Source of the DNA: Phormidesmis priestleyi ULC007
GTDB lineage: Bacteria > Cyanobacteriota > Cyanobacteriia > Leptolyngbyales > Leptolyngbyaceae
DNA: 47,745 nucleotides
Assembly: GCF_001895925.1 (NCBI RefSeq)
Contig: NZ_MPPI01000039.1
Coordinates: 1 to 47,745, forward strand
Direction of reading: 5' to 3'
Program-made: the position numbers and the translations under genes
Notes under the pieces: generated by a model
What the model saw: the letters and a program-made list of their open reading frames with translations, nothing else
What the model was told of the DNA's origin: nothing
Databases searched by the model: none
Shown here: piece after piece, positions 8,052 to 16,077 of the stretch
Position numbering within the stretch: the first letter of the stretch is position 1
Layout: each line of letters begins with the position of its first letter

Positions 8052-10628
8052 TTACTTCCTTGAAGTTGATGATGAAGACTCGGACAGTCGCTTTTGCAGT
8101 TCTGCTTTGTATTCCTGAAGTTGTTTTACATCGGTGGGAGAAGCGTTCTTAATCATTCTATCCACGATTTCAATAGCACTGCTCCAGTCTTTCTTGTCTG
8201 TTGCTATTTTTAGGGCAAATCGAAGCTCTTCTTGGTTAGGAATGGATGAGATAGGCGGTAATTCTGTTATTCGCTTTAATGGTTCAACCTGCGGTGTTGG
8301 TTTTACTAATTCACTCGGATTTGAATTCGTGTTTCCGTTAGGATTCCGATTATTTCCTGGAGGTAGGTTTTTGGGAGGATTTTTCTGCCCAGATTTGAGC
8401 ATCCATTGTGGTAGCTGCTCTAAATTCACCTCATTTCCAGCTTTGGGAATCTTAAGTGTCCAGATATTAGCACCTTGTGCAGATAGAGTCATTCTGAACG
8501 TACCTGTTGCCCCACTCGTTTTGTCTGTTTTAATTTTGCTTCTCTTGCCATCCAATAGCACTTCGTCTGCACTTGCTCCACCCACTATCAAACCATCTGA
8601 CATCTTTTCTCCATCAAGTCTGATGAAGCAGCTTCCAGGAGTAGGGTTTTGTGTTTCCATATAAAACCAACCACTCCTTGTATTGAGAGTTCCCAACAGA
8701 GTTGCTTTTGCTGGTTTTCCATTCAGTTGATAAGAAATTTCTTCACCTCTGAAAGAGTTGCCATTTTGGGTAATTTGGGCAGATGAACCTCCAGTAATAA
8801 TGCAAGCGGCTGGAGGTAAAGGATTCGGTTTAGAAATTGGGACAGAATACCCTTGATAGTTATAATCAGGTGTTTTCCACAAACTTAAGAAAATTGCCCC
8901 TACTGTACCTATAAGAATTGGGGGAATTAGATGGGATTCTGGGCGCTTCAAACCCAAGAGCAGACCTAAATTATGGCGAGTGACAGCAGCACCATTGCGA
9001 TCGTCTAACTCTTCCCGTAAAGCAAGTGCCTGAGTCAGGCAAGTATAGGCTATGTCGGTATCACCCAAACAGAGTGCCCGACTGCCCTTTTGATGAAGTG
9101 CCCAAGCCTCAGATGCCCGATCCTTTAGGTTTTTTGCAGCCTCTAACTCCCAATTCAAGACCTCTTCCCAGGCACCCCATTGTCCATTCAAGGCAAGCGC
9201 CCCCTCTAGTCCGCGACCCATTTGTACAACTTCTTCCCAACGCCCCCCATCAACAGCCGATTCCAAAAGGTTAAAAACTGCATCAGATTCTTTCAGCACA
9301 ACATCAGGCTGCATTTGATTCTGTTGCATCCAGTCATTGAAATATGTAGTGGCTTTGTCTCGCCAGGGAACTAAGTCCCACTCGGAGCCAAGTGTTTCGC
9401 TGTTTTTGAAAACTGCTTTGAGAGGTTCATCTAAACTGTAGCGAGAACCGTCAGATTGAATAAGACCATTTTGGAGCAAGGAGTCTAAGTGATATTTCAC
9501 CTCAGTAGCTGACAGATCCATTGATGAATTGCCTTTTGGTACAGATGTTGTAGCATCTGATTTAACTTGGGCGACGAGAAGAGTTAAACCTGTTATTCCT
9601 AAAACGGCTAAGACTTTCAAAATTCGTCGTGCTGGTTTCGGTAAAGAATTCAGCATTTTTAAGACTGAAGAAGGATCAGAGAATTCTGAGCTTGGTGCAT
9701 TTGCAATTTCCTCGGCAATCTCTTCCAGTCTTTTGTCATCCTTCCTAGCTTTTCTCACAGCTTCGCGGATTTTTCCAGGATTTCCTTTCAGAAGAATACG
9801 CAGTTTTTCAACTGCAAGACGATCCTGATCGCTATCTAAAGGATCTTCTTCGGCAGAGAATTTTCCTGTATTCCATTCTTGTCTTGCTAGTTCCAAAGCT
9901 TCATCAGCAGGCATTCCTTCTAAAGGAATGCTTTTGTCACCATCTTTTTCTAAGCAGCGTTTGGGAGAGGCGAGAACAAATTTAGAACCTCTCATATGAT
10001 CACGTAGAAACAATATGCTCTCTCGTGAAAGTCGAACATCATCCAGTAAAACAAGAGCCTTTTTGCCACCTAATCGGGTTCTGATTTCGGCGTTGGTAAA
10101 GTAAGTATGAGATTTGACTCTATAAAAAATGAAAAGAATTGCTTGAAGCAAGTCAGATACAGTTCGATATTTCCCTGCGTCACGAAATACCACCCCATCA
10201 GAAAAACTAGTCGTAAGCTCACTGTGATTGGCTAAATGGCGTAGAAGAGTTTCTCTGTCGATTTTAGCTTCTCCATAAAATTCAAGAATTTTTTTGGACT
10301 GAAGTTCAGTGATCACTCCCTCAACTTCTTTTCTGCGTCCTACCAAATTGAGGGGAGCTGGCAGGAATCTTTCACGCTCAGTACGAGGGCGATTTCTTAG
10401 TCGTTCCTTACTCCAGGCAAGAATTTTAAGTACTTTGCCTCCGTAAGTGATATTGAACTGTATTATAAATTTACCAACAGCTATCTGACCGCTATTGTTG
10501 CCCTGATTATTGAGGGTAGTGGAAGACGAAGGAACTTGAGATCGAGGAGATGTTCCTGCTGCTTTAGTAGATTCAGAATTAGCTGATTCAACCTGTCCTT
10601 CAGTGTTTGGCTGAGATTCTTGAGTCAT
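8052..10628 (-). CDS. STAND/NB-ARC-like protein with degenerate P-loop and C-terminal extracytoplasmic region
   Basis: The product is 858 aa. Residues 1-60 are disordered and contain NNSGQIAVG, a motif shared with the divergent neighbour. Residues 95-260 resemble an NB-ARC/STAND ATPase: LVGRRKEVEGVI, a P-loop-like site FYGEAKIDRETLLRHLA in which the usual Gly-Lys-Thr has become Arg-Glu-Thr, then DGVVF and an intact Walker B KKALVLLDDV (189-198). A winged-helix-like region (330-410) and a TPR-like region (450-560) follow. One transmembrane helix is predicted at 566-584, then a beta-rich domain and a Pro/Asn-rich linker, ending in a helical hairpin (800-850). STAND proteins act as switch-like sensors in conflict or signalling. 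Losing the P-loop lysine suggests little ATP hydrolysis or a pseudo-ATPase. Confidence 0.7.
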   Translation of the reverse strand: MTQESQPNTEGQVESANSESTKAAGTSPRSQVPSSSTTLNNQGNNSGQIAVGKFIIQFNITYGGKVLKILAWSKERLRNRPRTERERFLPAPLNLVGRRKEVEGVITELQSKKILEFYGEAKIDRETLLRHLANHSELTTSFSDGVVFRDAGKYRTVSDLLQAILFIFYRVKSHTYFTNAEIRTRLGGKKALVLLDDVRLSRESILFLRDHMRGSKFVLASPKRCLEKDGDKSIPLEGMPADEALELARQEWNTGKFSAEEDPLDSDQDRLAVEKLRILLKGNPGKIREAVRKARKDDKRLEEIAEEIANAPSSEFSDPSSVLKMLNSLPKPARRILKVLAVLGITGLTLLVAQVKSDATTSVPKGNSSMDLSATEVKYHLDSLLQNGLIQSDGSRYSLDEPLKAVFKNSETLGSEWDLVPWRDKATTYFNDWMQQNQMQPDVVLKESDAVFNLLESAVDGGRWEEVVQMGRGLEGALALNGQWGAWEEVLNWELEAAKNLKDRASEAWALHQKGSRALCLGDTDIAYTCLTQALALREELDDRNGAAVTRHNLGLLLGLKRPESHLIPPILIGTVGAIFLSLWKTPDYNYQGYSVPISKPNPLPPAACIITGGSSAQITQNGNSFRGEEISYQLNGKPAKATLLGTLNTRSGWFYMETQNPTPGSCFIRLDGEKMSDGLIVGGASADEVLLDGKRSKIKTDKTSGATGTFRMTLSAQGANIWTLKIPKAGNEVNLEQLPQWMLKSGQKNPPKNLPPGNNRNPNGNTNSNPSELVKPTPQVEPLKRITELPPISSIPNQEELRFALKIATDKKDWSSAIEIVDRMIKNASPTDVKQLQEYKAELQKRLSESSSSTSRK

Positions 10629-10840
10629 AACAACCCTAAGTTTTCTATTCTAGGCAGCAGGATCTCCTCGCATTAGTAACTTTGGATGCACTAGTGAATA
10701 TCCAAACTTGGGAGGAAACTAATGCTTCACTGGTATCATATCCTAAGCTCTGACGCAAGTAAATTCTTTCATAGTTCATGTGTATTTCTCTAAAGCCAAC
10801 ACTGGCGTTTATTCTGAAAGGTAACTGTTGAGGTTATGTC
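10629..10840. promoter_or_regulatory. divergent intergenic region of the STAND-like pair
   Basis: This 212-bp region separates two genes transcribed away from each other whose products share an N-terminal motif. It should contain both promoters and could give coordinated control. I see no clear operator palindrome or strong consensus promoter. Confidence 0.4.
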
Positions 10841-11269
10841 ATGAGTGAGCAAAACCAGTCTGGTAATTCCATCCAAGCTGATATTAAAGGAGATACAAGT
10901 GGTCAGATTGCTGTTGGCAGGGGGATAAGTCAAACACAAATCAACTCTACGGCTTCTGTAGACAAGCAATTAACCCAGTCAGATGTCGTCACAGTTCTTG
11001 GTGAACTTGATCGAATGATTCGTGACGCTGAGTTACCATCGGATGTTAAAGAGGAATTGACACTTTACCTGGGTGCTGCGAAGAAGGCAGTTGAAAAAGA
11101 AGAACCTAAAAAGGTATTAGCCGCAGACAACTTGAAAACTATGGCTGAGACGCTTGAAAACGCTGGCAAGACTGTTGAAGCAGGTAAAAGTCTCTGGGAT
11201 AAAGTCAAGCCATTTTTGGGGCAAATTTCCGGTTGGTTGGGCGTAGCTAAGGGTTTCTTTTGGTTTTGA
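10841..11269 (+). CDS. small SGQIAVG-motif protein, putative partner of the STAND-like protein
   Basis: This 142-aa protein is divergent from the STAND-like gene. Residues 1-35 contain GDTSGQIAVGRGISQTQI, closely matching NNSGQIAVGKFIIQFNI in the neighbour. Residues 45-115 are amphipathic helices rich in Lys and Glu (VVTVLGELDRMIRDAELPSD, AAKKAVEKEEPKKVLAADNL). The C-terminus (about 120-142) is hydrophobic and aromatic, FLGQISGWLGVAKGFFWF, and may be membrane-active or an oligomerisation helix. Such SGQ-AVG segments occur at the N-termini of bacterial conflict-associated proteins. An adaptor or effector role is inferred from the shared motif and gene order, not shown. Confidence 0.65.
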   Translation: MSEQNQSGNSIQADIKGDTSGQIAVGRGISQTQINSTASVDKQLTQSDVVTVLGELDRMIRDAELPSDVKEELTLYLGAAKKAVEKEEPKKVLAADNLKTMAETLENAGKTVEAGKSLWDKVKPFLGQISGWLGVAKGFFWF

Positions 11270-11397
11270 CCGGGAGAATGTGTTGCTTTATTGCTGACTT
11301 GGACAAGCTATCTAGAAGTTGACCCCAGAGAAGTGAACGTTGCTAAATAGCAGAATGATTTGAGTAGGAGTAATCTCCCTGTGGTTTACGGGTAGAC

Positions 11398-11419
11398 ACG
11401 GGCTGCCCTTGCAGTCCGT
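11398..11419. terminator. hairpin between convergent genes
   Basis: ACGGGCTGC and GCAGTCCGT pair over nine positions with one G-T wobble around the loop CCTT. It lies between the 3' ends of the SGQIAVG gene and murE. No clear T-run follows on either strand, so this may be a factor-independent pause site or just a stable stem. Confidence 0.35.
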
Positions 11420-11467
11420 TCATCGTTCTGCAACGCCGACTTTTCAAACATTCTTTTAGGGAGGTGC

Positions 11468-12973
11468 TTAATCAGGCGCAACACGCTTTGTTAGGGCAGA
11501 TCTGGCTTGTTCTCGATCGTCAAAATGAATTTTTTCAGTGCCCAAAATCTGATAATCTTCGTGTCCTTTGCCTGCAATCAGCACCCCGTCTCCAGGGTTG
11601 GCTTGCAAAATTGCGGTGCGAATTGCGGTTGCCCGATCGCTCAACACGATCGGCTGCACAGAGGCAGGAATTCCCGCCACGACATCTTCTAAGATTCTCA
11701 CTGGGTCTTCAGTTCGAGGGTTATCAGAAGTCACGATCACTCGATCTGCCAGCGTTGCGGCGATGTTGCCCATTAAAGGACGCTTGGTACGATCGCGATC
11801 GCCGCCACACCCAAACACACAGATCATTTGCCCTGCAATAAACGGTCTCGCCGCCTTGAGCATATTCTCTAAACTATCGGGAGTATGGGCATAATCTACA
11901 ATCACGCTGATGTCTTGCCGGGAATTGATGTGAACTTGTTCCATGCGTCCTGGCACCCCTTTAAATTTGGGGAGGGCGTTAACCATCAATTCTAAATCCA
12001 GTTCTAAATGCAGCCCGACTGCGATCGCCGCTAGCAGATTTTCTAGATTAAATTGCCCGACCAGTGGCGATCGAAAGGACATATCTCCTTGAGGAGTGTG
12101 CAGCATTCCGCTCACGCCATCTGCCCCGTAAGTCAAATCACTCATCCATAAATCGGCTGGCTGCTGCGTGCTGTAGCTCCACACCTGCTGAACAGATTGC
12201 TCAATTAATCGCTGTCCGTAGGGATCATCGAGGTTAATTACGGCTCGACCTTTGAGATAGTCGGCGCTAAACAGCAGCGCCTTTGCCGCAAAATAATCGT
12301 CCATATCTTTATGGAAGTCGAGATGATCTTGCGTCAGGTTTGTAAACACAGACACCTCAAAGGGGCAGCCCCTCACCCGGCCCTGTGCCAGTGCGTGAGA
12401 ACTGACTTCCATCACGCCCACTTGACACCCTGCCGCGATCGCCGCCGCAAACTGACGCTGTAAATCGATCGCAAACGGGGTTGTGTGCAGAGCAATCTGC
12501 TGAAAGCCTTGCCAACGAGTGTAGAGCGTCCCAAACAGCGCGGCGGGTTGCTGACCTTTCTCTAACAAAAACTCAATTAAATGGGTCGTGGTCGTTTTGC
12601 CATTGGTGCCCGTCACTCCCACGAGTTTCAGCTTGCTCGCCGGAAAGTCGTAGAACGCCGCCGCGATCGCCGCACACGCCTGAGTCATATCAGTTGCCGA
12701 AATTACCAGCGGGGTCTGAGACTTAAACGCTGGATCGCTGATCGCTTTAGCCGCCGCTTGAGGAGAGACGATCGCCGCGATCGCGCCCGATGCGATCGCG
12801 CTTTGCCAAAAGTCTCCCCCATCTACACGAGTTCCAGGCATCCCGATAAACAAGTCTCCAGGCTGACACACGAGCGAGTTGGTCGTCAGTCCTTTAACCT
12901 CGGCGCTCAAGGCAGAATGATCGGGCAATGCCTCAATGCCAGGAACCTGTGCCAGTAGATCGATTAACTGCAT
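11468..12973 (-). CDS. murE: UDP-N-acetylmuramoyl-L-alanyl-D-glutamate--2,6-diaminopimelate ligase
   Basis: The 501-aa protein is a cytoplasmic Mur ligase that adds the third peptide residue to UDP-MurNAc-L-Ala-D-Glu during peptidoglycan synthesis. It shows the Mur N-domain (residues 20-90), the ATP-binding motif GVTGTNGKTTTTHLIE (from about 119), the central domain with EVSSHAL and NLTQDHLDFH, and the C-terminal recognition motif TSDNPRTEDP, which marks meso-diaminopimelate specificity. GKGHEDYQI near the C-terminus is also typical. Length is normal. It lies 39 bp downstream of the glutaredoxin-like gene and is probably co-transcribed with it. Confidence 0.96.
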   Translation of the reverse strand: MQLIDLLAQVPGIEALPDHSALSAEVKGLTTNSLVCQPGDLFIGMPGTRVDGGDFWQSAIASGAIAAIVSPQAAAKAISDPAFKSQTPLVISATDMTQACAAIAAAFYDFPASKLKLVGVTGTNGKTTTTHLIEFLLEKGQQPAALFGTLYTRWQGFQQIALHTTPFAIDLQRQFAAAIAAGCQVGVMEVSSHALAQGRVRGCPFEVSVFTNLTQDHLDFHKDMDDYFAAKALLFSADYLKGRAVINLDDPYGQRLIEQSVQQVWSYSTQQPADLWMSDLTYGADGVSGMLHTPQGDMSFRSPLVGQFNLENLLAAIAVGLHLELDLELMVNALPKFKGVPGRMEQVHINSRQDISVIVDYAHTPDSLENMLKAARPFIAGQMICVFGCGGDRDRTKRPLMGNIAATLADRVIVTSDNPRTEDPVRILEDVVAGIPASVQPIVLSDRATAIRTAILQANPGDGVLIAGKGHEDYQILGTEKIHFDDREQARSALTKRVAPD

Positions 12974-13012
12974 TTGTTCACTCCTTGCCCCAATAATTTG
13001 CGCTTATTTTTA

Positions 13013-13276
13013 TCAAGTTGACGACTCAAACTTCTGTAGCAAGCTTTCTAATTGTTGAACTGTAGCGCGAGGAGAAGGGCGAGGCAAGCGAACAGAATCG
13101 GTATAGAGAACTGGAATTTCATATTGATAAGCTTGAAACCAGTCATCGCGGGTCGTGATGTCGCGAATCTCAAGCTCGATCGTCACTGCCCTCACCTCTG
13201 CTAGCTTTTCTTGCAAGCCCTCACACAAATGGCATCCAGGTTTGCTATAGAGAACTAATTTCATTATTTGCTTCAC
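13013..13276 (-). CDS. glutaredoxin-like / DUF836-type thiol protein
   Basis: The 87-aa protein has the thioredoxin fold start MKLVLYSKPGCHLCEGLQEKL, with the redox pair CHLC near residue 15-18 and the cis-proline segment YEIPVLYTDSVRLPRP. Translation could start at Met1 or at the internal Met5. Small glutaredoxin-like proteins of this kind transfer electrons from thiols; the substrate is unknown. It is immediately upstream of murE on the same strand, a likely two-gene unit, which does not prove a shared function. Confidence 0.85.
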   Translation of the reverse strand: MKQIMKLVLYSKPGCHLCEGLQEKLAEVRAVTIELEIRDITTRDDWFQAYQYEIPVLYTDSVRLPRPSPRATVQQLESLLQKFESST

Positions 13277-13365
13277 CTTCTGATAGAGGAATTGCCGCTC
13301 GATCGTCTTTAACGTGTAGTGTCCACCTCACTAAAGTAGGGGAGTTCTACCCCTAATGATTGATC

Positions 13366-13800
13366 ATGCCAGAAGTTACTCCCACGAGCGGACAAATTGA
13401 ACGATCGCTCTCGCAACGCATTCAAGCAGTTTATAAAGACGAACTAGGAGTGCGCCCTGAGAAAGTAGTCTGTCAGTTTTTTGATCAGAAACTGGCGATC
13501 GCTCTCGAAAAAGTCGCGACTCCTTCTGAGCAGCTTTTATTATCAAACGAGCGAGTAGAGTCTGCAAAAGCGCTGCGATCGCATCTAGATATTGCCCTCA
13601 AACCTCGCCTGATCGAATTAATCGAAGAAGTTTCGGGTGTTGCCGTCAAAACTCTCCTCAGCGACACTGATCTCACCTACGATGTAGCGGGCATGATTGT
13701 CGTTTTAGAAGACGTGCCCCCCGTCCGCAATCTAGAATCGATTCCTAAAGTCAAGAAAGAAAAGATTGCAGAGGTCAATCAGGAAGAATCTACAAGTTAG
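13366..13800 (+). CDS. DUF2294 domain-containing protein
   Basis: The 144-aa protein starts at ATG 13366 (MPEVTPTSGQIERSLSQRIQ); an in-frame TTG lies two codons earlier. The body matches the DUF2294 family: a helical N-terminus, VYKDELGVRPEKVVCQFFDQ, then ALRSHLDIALKPRLIELIEE and VSGVAVKTLLSDTDLTYDVA. The family is common in cyanobacteria and firmicutes; its role is unknown. The stop codon overlaps the end of convergent purU by 4 bp. A six-base inverted repeat (TAGGGG/CCCCTA) lies just upstream at about 13336-13354. Confidence 0.85.
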   Translation: MPEVTPTSGQIERSLSQRIQAVYKDELGVRPEKVVCQFFDQKLAIALEKVATPSEQLLLSNERVESAKALRSHLDIALKPRLIELIEEVSGVAVKTLLSDTDLTYDVAGMIVVLEDVPPVRNLESIPKVKKEKIAEVNQEESTS

Positions 13801-14654
13801 CCAATCACAACGGTGCGATTTCCGTAGACTAAAACGCGATTTTGCAAGTGCGATCGCACCGCTCTTGCCAACACGACACGCTCTAAATCTTTGCCTTTGC
13901 GAATCAGATCATTCACGTCATCTCGATGGCTGACCTGTACTACATCCTGCTCAATAATCGGGCCTTCATCTAAATCTGCCGTCACATAATGAGCCGTTGC
14001 GCCAATGATTTTAACGCCTCGCTCATAGGCTCTTTGATAGGGGTTTGCCCCTGCAAATGCGGGTAAAAATGAGTGGTGAATGTTAATGATATTGGGAAAT
14101 TGAGACACAAATTCCGCACTCAAAACCTGCATATATTTGGCTAACACCACCAGATCAATGTTGTATTGCTGCAAGAGTTTTAGCTGTTTTGCTTCCTGTT
14201 GAGGTTTTGTCTCTTTGGTGATCGGGATGTGTCGAAACGCGATGTCAAATTGAGTCGCGATCGCGCTTAAGTTTTCGTGATTGCTAATGATTAACGGAAT
14301 TTCAGCGTTGAATTCTTTAGCTCGCTGTCGCCAAATTAAATCAAATAAACAATGATCTTGACGGCTCACCCAAACTGCAATCCGAGGCACCGTGTCAGAA
14401 AAATGAATTTGCCATTTTGCATTCAGGGGTTGCGCGATCGCGTTAAAGGCAGGCTCAATCACGTCACGGGGAAGATTAAAGCCGTCTAACTGCCACTCAA
14501 TGCGAACGAGAAACAACCCAGCCAAAAAATCGGTGTGCTGATCGGCGTGAATGATGTTGCCCCCATTTGAGTAAACAAAGTTGGCGATTTTAGCGACTAA
14601 TCCTTTTTGGTCGGGGCAAGAAAGCAGGAGCGTTGCAGTCGGGCTAGCCAGCAT
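13797..14654 (-). CDS. purU: formyltetrahydrofolate deformylase
   Basis: The 285-aa enzyme hydrolyses 10-formyl-tetrahydrofolate to formate and tetrahydrofolate. An N-terminal ACT domain (residues 5-85, ATLLLSCPDQKGLVAKIANF) is followed by the formyltransferase fold with INIHHSFLPAFAGANPYQRA and the catalytic region HYVTADLDEGPIIEQDV, where the Asp is the conserved catalytic residue. In the full enzyme this balances one-carbon units and the glycine/methionine pools. It lies 23 bp downstream of the DUF4340 gene on the same strand and overlaps the DUF2294 gene end. Confidence 0.95.
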   Translation of the reverse strand: MLASPTATLLLSCPDQKGLVAKIANFVYSNGGNIIHADQHTDFLAGLFLVRIEWQLDGFNLPRDVIEPAFNAIAQPLNAKWQIHFSDTVPRIAVWVSRQDHCLFDLIWRQRAKEFNAEIPLIISNHENLSAIATQFDIAFRHIPITKETKPQQEAKQLKLLQQYNIDLVVLAKYMQVLSAEFVSQFPNIINIHHSFLPAFAGANPYQRAYERGVKIIGATAHYVTADLDEGPIIEQDVVQVSHRDDVNDLIRKGKDLERVVLARAVRSHLQNRVLVYGNRTVVIG

Positions 14655-14677
14655 AATTTATGATTCGATGGTCGTAA

Positions 14678-15337
14678 TTATTGTGCCCCCTTCGAGGTTG
14701 CATTATTGGTATTTGGGCTACTGGGCGTAGATGACGCTTTAGGGGTTGGGTTGGCTTGTTTCCATTCAGATAGGGGACGATCGATCGCGTTTTGAAAATT
14801 GATCGGAACCTGCAACACAGCAAGATCTTGAGAAGAATTTGCGATCGGGTCAGCCAGCGCATATAAAAACTGACGGTTAAAATTCGGTTTGCCCAACAGC
14901 AGCCGATGGGTTTGCTGATTGCCGAGCTTTACCTCGATCGTGGCGATTGGGGGATTGAGTCCAAATTCTGCTTGACGGGTGATCGGGGTTAAGAGGGTGC
15001 GATCGCTTTTTGCTGTGGCGATCAAATTCAGCAGGAATGCGACAGTTGCCTGATCAGCAGTTGTTTTTTCGGGGGCGATCATTTGCCACGAAGACGTTTT
15101 GCCCAGTCCTTTTTGCCCCGCCGGAATCGACATCGGTATCTGCTCAAAACTCAGCGTTTGTTGCGCCGTTTTCACCGTAAATGCCTGAACTTCATCTTCT
15201 TTAAACGCAAAAATTGGCTTTGCTTCTGTTTGGGTTGTCTGCGGCTGTGGCTCTTTTCTCAGCTCAGAAAAATAGACATATCCACCCAAAAGCAAGGCAC
15301 TAAACAGCAAAATTAAAGGAGTTTTTTGAAACTTCAT
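14678..15337 (-). CDS. DUF4340 domain-containing membrane-anchored protein
   Basis: The 219-aa product begins MKFQKTPLILLFSALLLGGY, a single N-terminal membrane helix or uncleaved signal, followed by a Gln/Glu/Pro linker. The DUF4340 body follows: IFAFKEDEVQAFTVKTAQQT, then WQMIAPEKTTADQATVAFLL and IEVKLGNQQTHRLLLGKPNF. Pro/Ser/Thr residues make up the C-terminal tail. DUF4340 proteins face the periplasm and often lie beside ABC transporters of the gliding type; no such transporter is adjacent here. It probably forms a transcription unit with purU. Confidence 0.85.
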   Translation of the reverse strand: MKFQKTPLILLFSALLLGGYVYFSELRKEPQPQTTQTEAKPIFAFKEDEVQAFTVKTAQQTLSFEQIPMSIPAGQKGLGKTSSWQMIAPEKTTADQATVAFLLNLIATAKSDRTLLTPITRQAEFGLNPPIATIEVKLGNQQTHRLLLGKPNFNRQFLYALADPIANSSQDLAVLQVPINFQNAIDRPLSEWKQANPTPKASSTPSSPNTNNATSKGAQ

Positions 15338-15427
15338 GGAGCCAACGATCGCGATTTAACAGAGTCTGCAAGTAGATCCTAACAGGAGCGCTCGATCGTC
15401 CATCATTTAGCGGTCTCGCGATCGCGC

Positions 15428-15769
15428 TTAACCGACTAACAATTGGCTTGTCTTTTCACGGGTTAGCACCCCCACGATCAACCCTTCTAAGGTCGAATAT
15501 TCGTCAGAGTTGAGGTTGCCCTGAATATAGTTTGCATAGCAGTGCTTGAGCGCCCATCTGACTGCTTCTAAGTCTGCTCTGGTTTGGGCAGCAAACCGCG
15601 CGCTTTCTAACGTCGGATAGGTGTGACGATCGCTCACCGCTAATCGATCGCTTGGCAACCAGCACTGAAACGAGTAGCCCGTTGCTTCTGGCACCAGTTC
15701 AACGTGCCAGCCGTGATAGATTTCTTTGCTCATTCGATTAAAACGCTTGACAACTTGATTGACACCCAT
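15428..15769 (-). CDS. small conserved hypothetical protein
   Basis: The frame is 113 aa from the first ATG; the internal Met at 15733 (MSKEIYHGWHVELVPEATGY) is an equally good start, and neither has a clear ribosome binding site. The sequence has a mixed alpha/beta look: FQCWLPSDRLAVSDRHTYPT followed by a helical segment RFAAQTRADLEAVRWALKHC. I do not recognise the family, though it looks like a globular cyanobacterial protein. A structured RNA with an intrinsic terminator ends 12 bp upstream of the first ATG, so its expression may be controlled by attenuation. Confidence 0.65.
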   Translation of the reverse strand: MGVNQVVKRFNRMSKEIYHGWHVELVPEATGYSFQCWLPSDRLAVSDRHTYPTLESARFAAQTRADLEAVRWALKHCYANYIQGNLNSDEYSTLEGLIVGVLTREKTSQLLVG

Positions 15770-15780
15770 AAGCAGTGAGC

Positions 15781-15916
15781 AAAAAAGATGCCTGGGACTA
15801 GCTGTCTCTGCAACACCTAGCCCCAGACAGGCGATAACTTCGGTGATTAGCCATTCAGCCCAAAACGAGGGGTTGTCTGAGGCTGAATGGTTTCCCCTTT
15901 CCCAGCGACCGAAGCT
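15781..15916 (-). ncRNA. putative small RNA or attenuator with terminator
   Basis: Three helices fit the minus strand. Bases 15908-15916 pair with 15836-15844 (AGCTTCGGT with ACCGAAGTT), enclosing a perfect 10-bp hairpin 15881-15890/15851-15860 (CCATTCAGCC). A final stem CTGGGGCTAG/CTAGTCCCAG (15826-15817 with 15801-15792) is followed by six U residues (15786-15781), forming an intrinsic terminator. The two imperfect pairs are G-U on the minus strand but A-C on the plus strand, which points to a minus-strand RNA. It lies just upstream of the 113-aa gene. No Rfam family is recognised with certainty. Confidence 0.6.
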
Positions 15917-16022
15917 TTAAATTTGTTGCTCTGACAGTGCCTGATCACAAAGTGTTAGCAAGACAGCCAGACTTCCCAAACTCCTCTAGAAAAAAATGGT
16001 AAAGCCCTAATGGGGGAGTTGA

Positions 16023-16053
16023 CGGGGAGAAATCGGGGAGAAATCGGGGAGAT
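16023..16053. repeat. 11-bp tandem repeat
   Basis: The unit CGGGGAGAAAT occurs twice in full plus a partial third copy, immediately downstream of the response regulator gene. It is short and may be a variable spacer or protein-binding array. Confidence 0.7.
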
Positions 16054-16077
16054 CGAGAAACTTTGCCTACTGATTGA

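Larger units (their letters stand above)
15770..16077 (-). promoter_or_regulatory. 308-bp gap holding a folded RNA element and an 11-bp tandem repeat
   Basis: No gene is seen here. It contains a minus-strand structured RNA (15781-15916) described separately, and a tandem repeat of CGGGGAGAAAT at 16023-16053 (2.7 copies). On the minus strand, TTGGGA and TAACAC separated by 16 bases (about 15950-15980) could be a weak promoter for the RNA. Confidence 0.5.

Noticed and set aside
15781-15916. c-di-AMP or manganese riboswitch
   Set aside because: Some GGGGAA-like text is present, but the conserved ends of those motifs are missing, so no named class is assigned.
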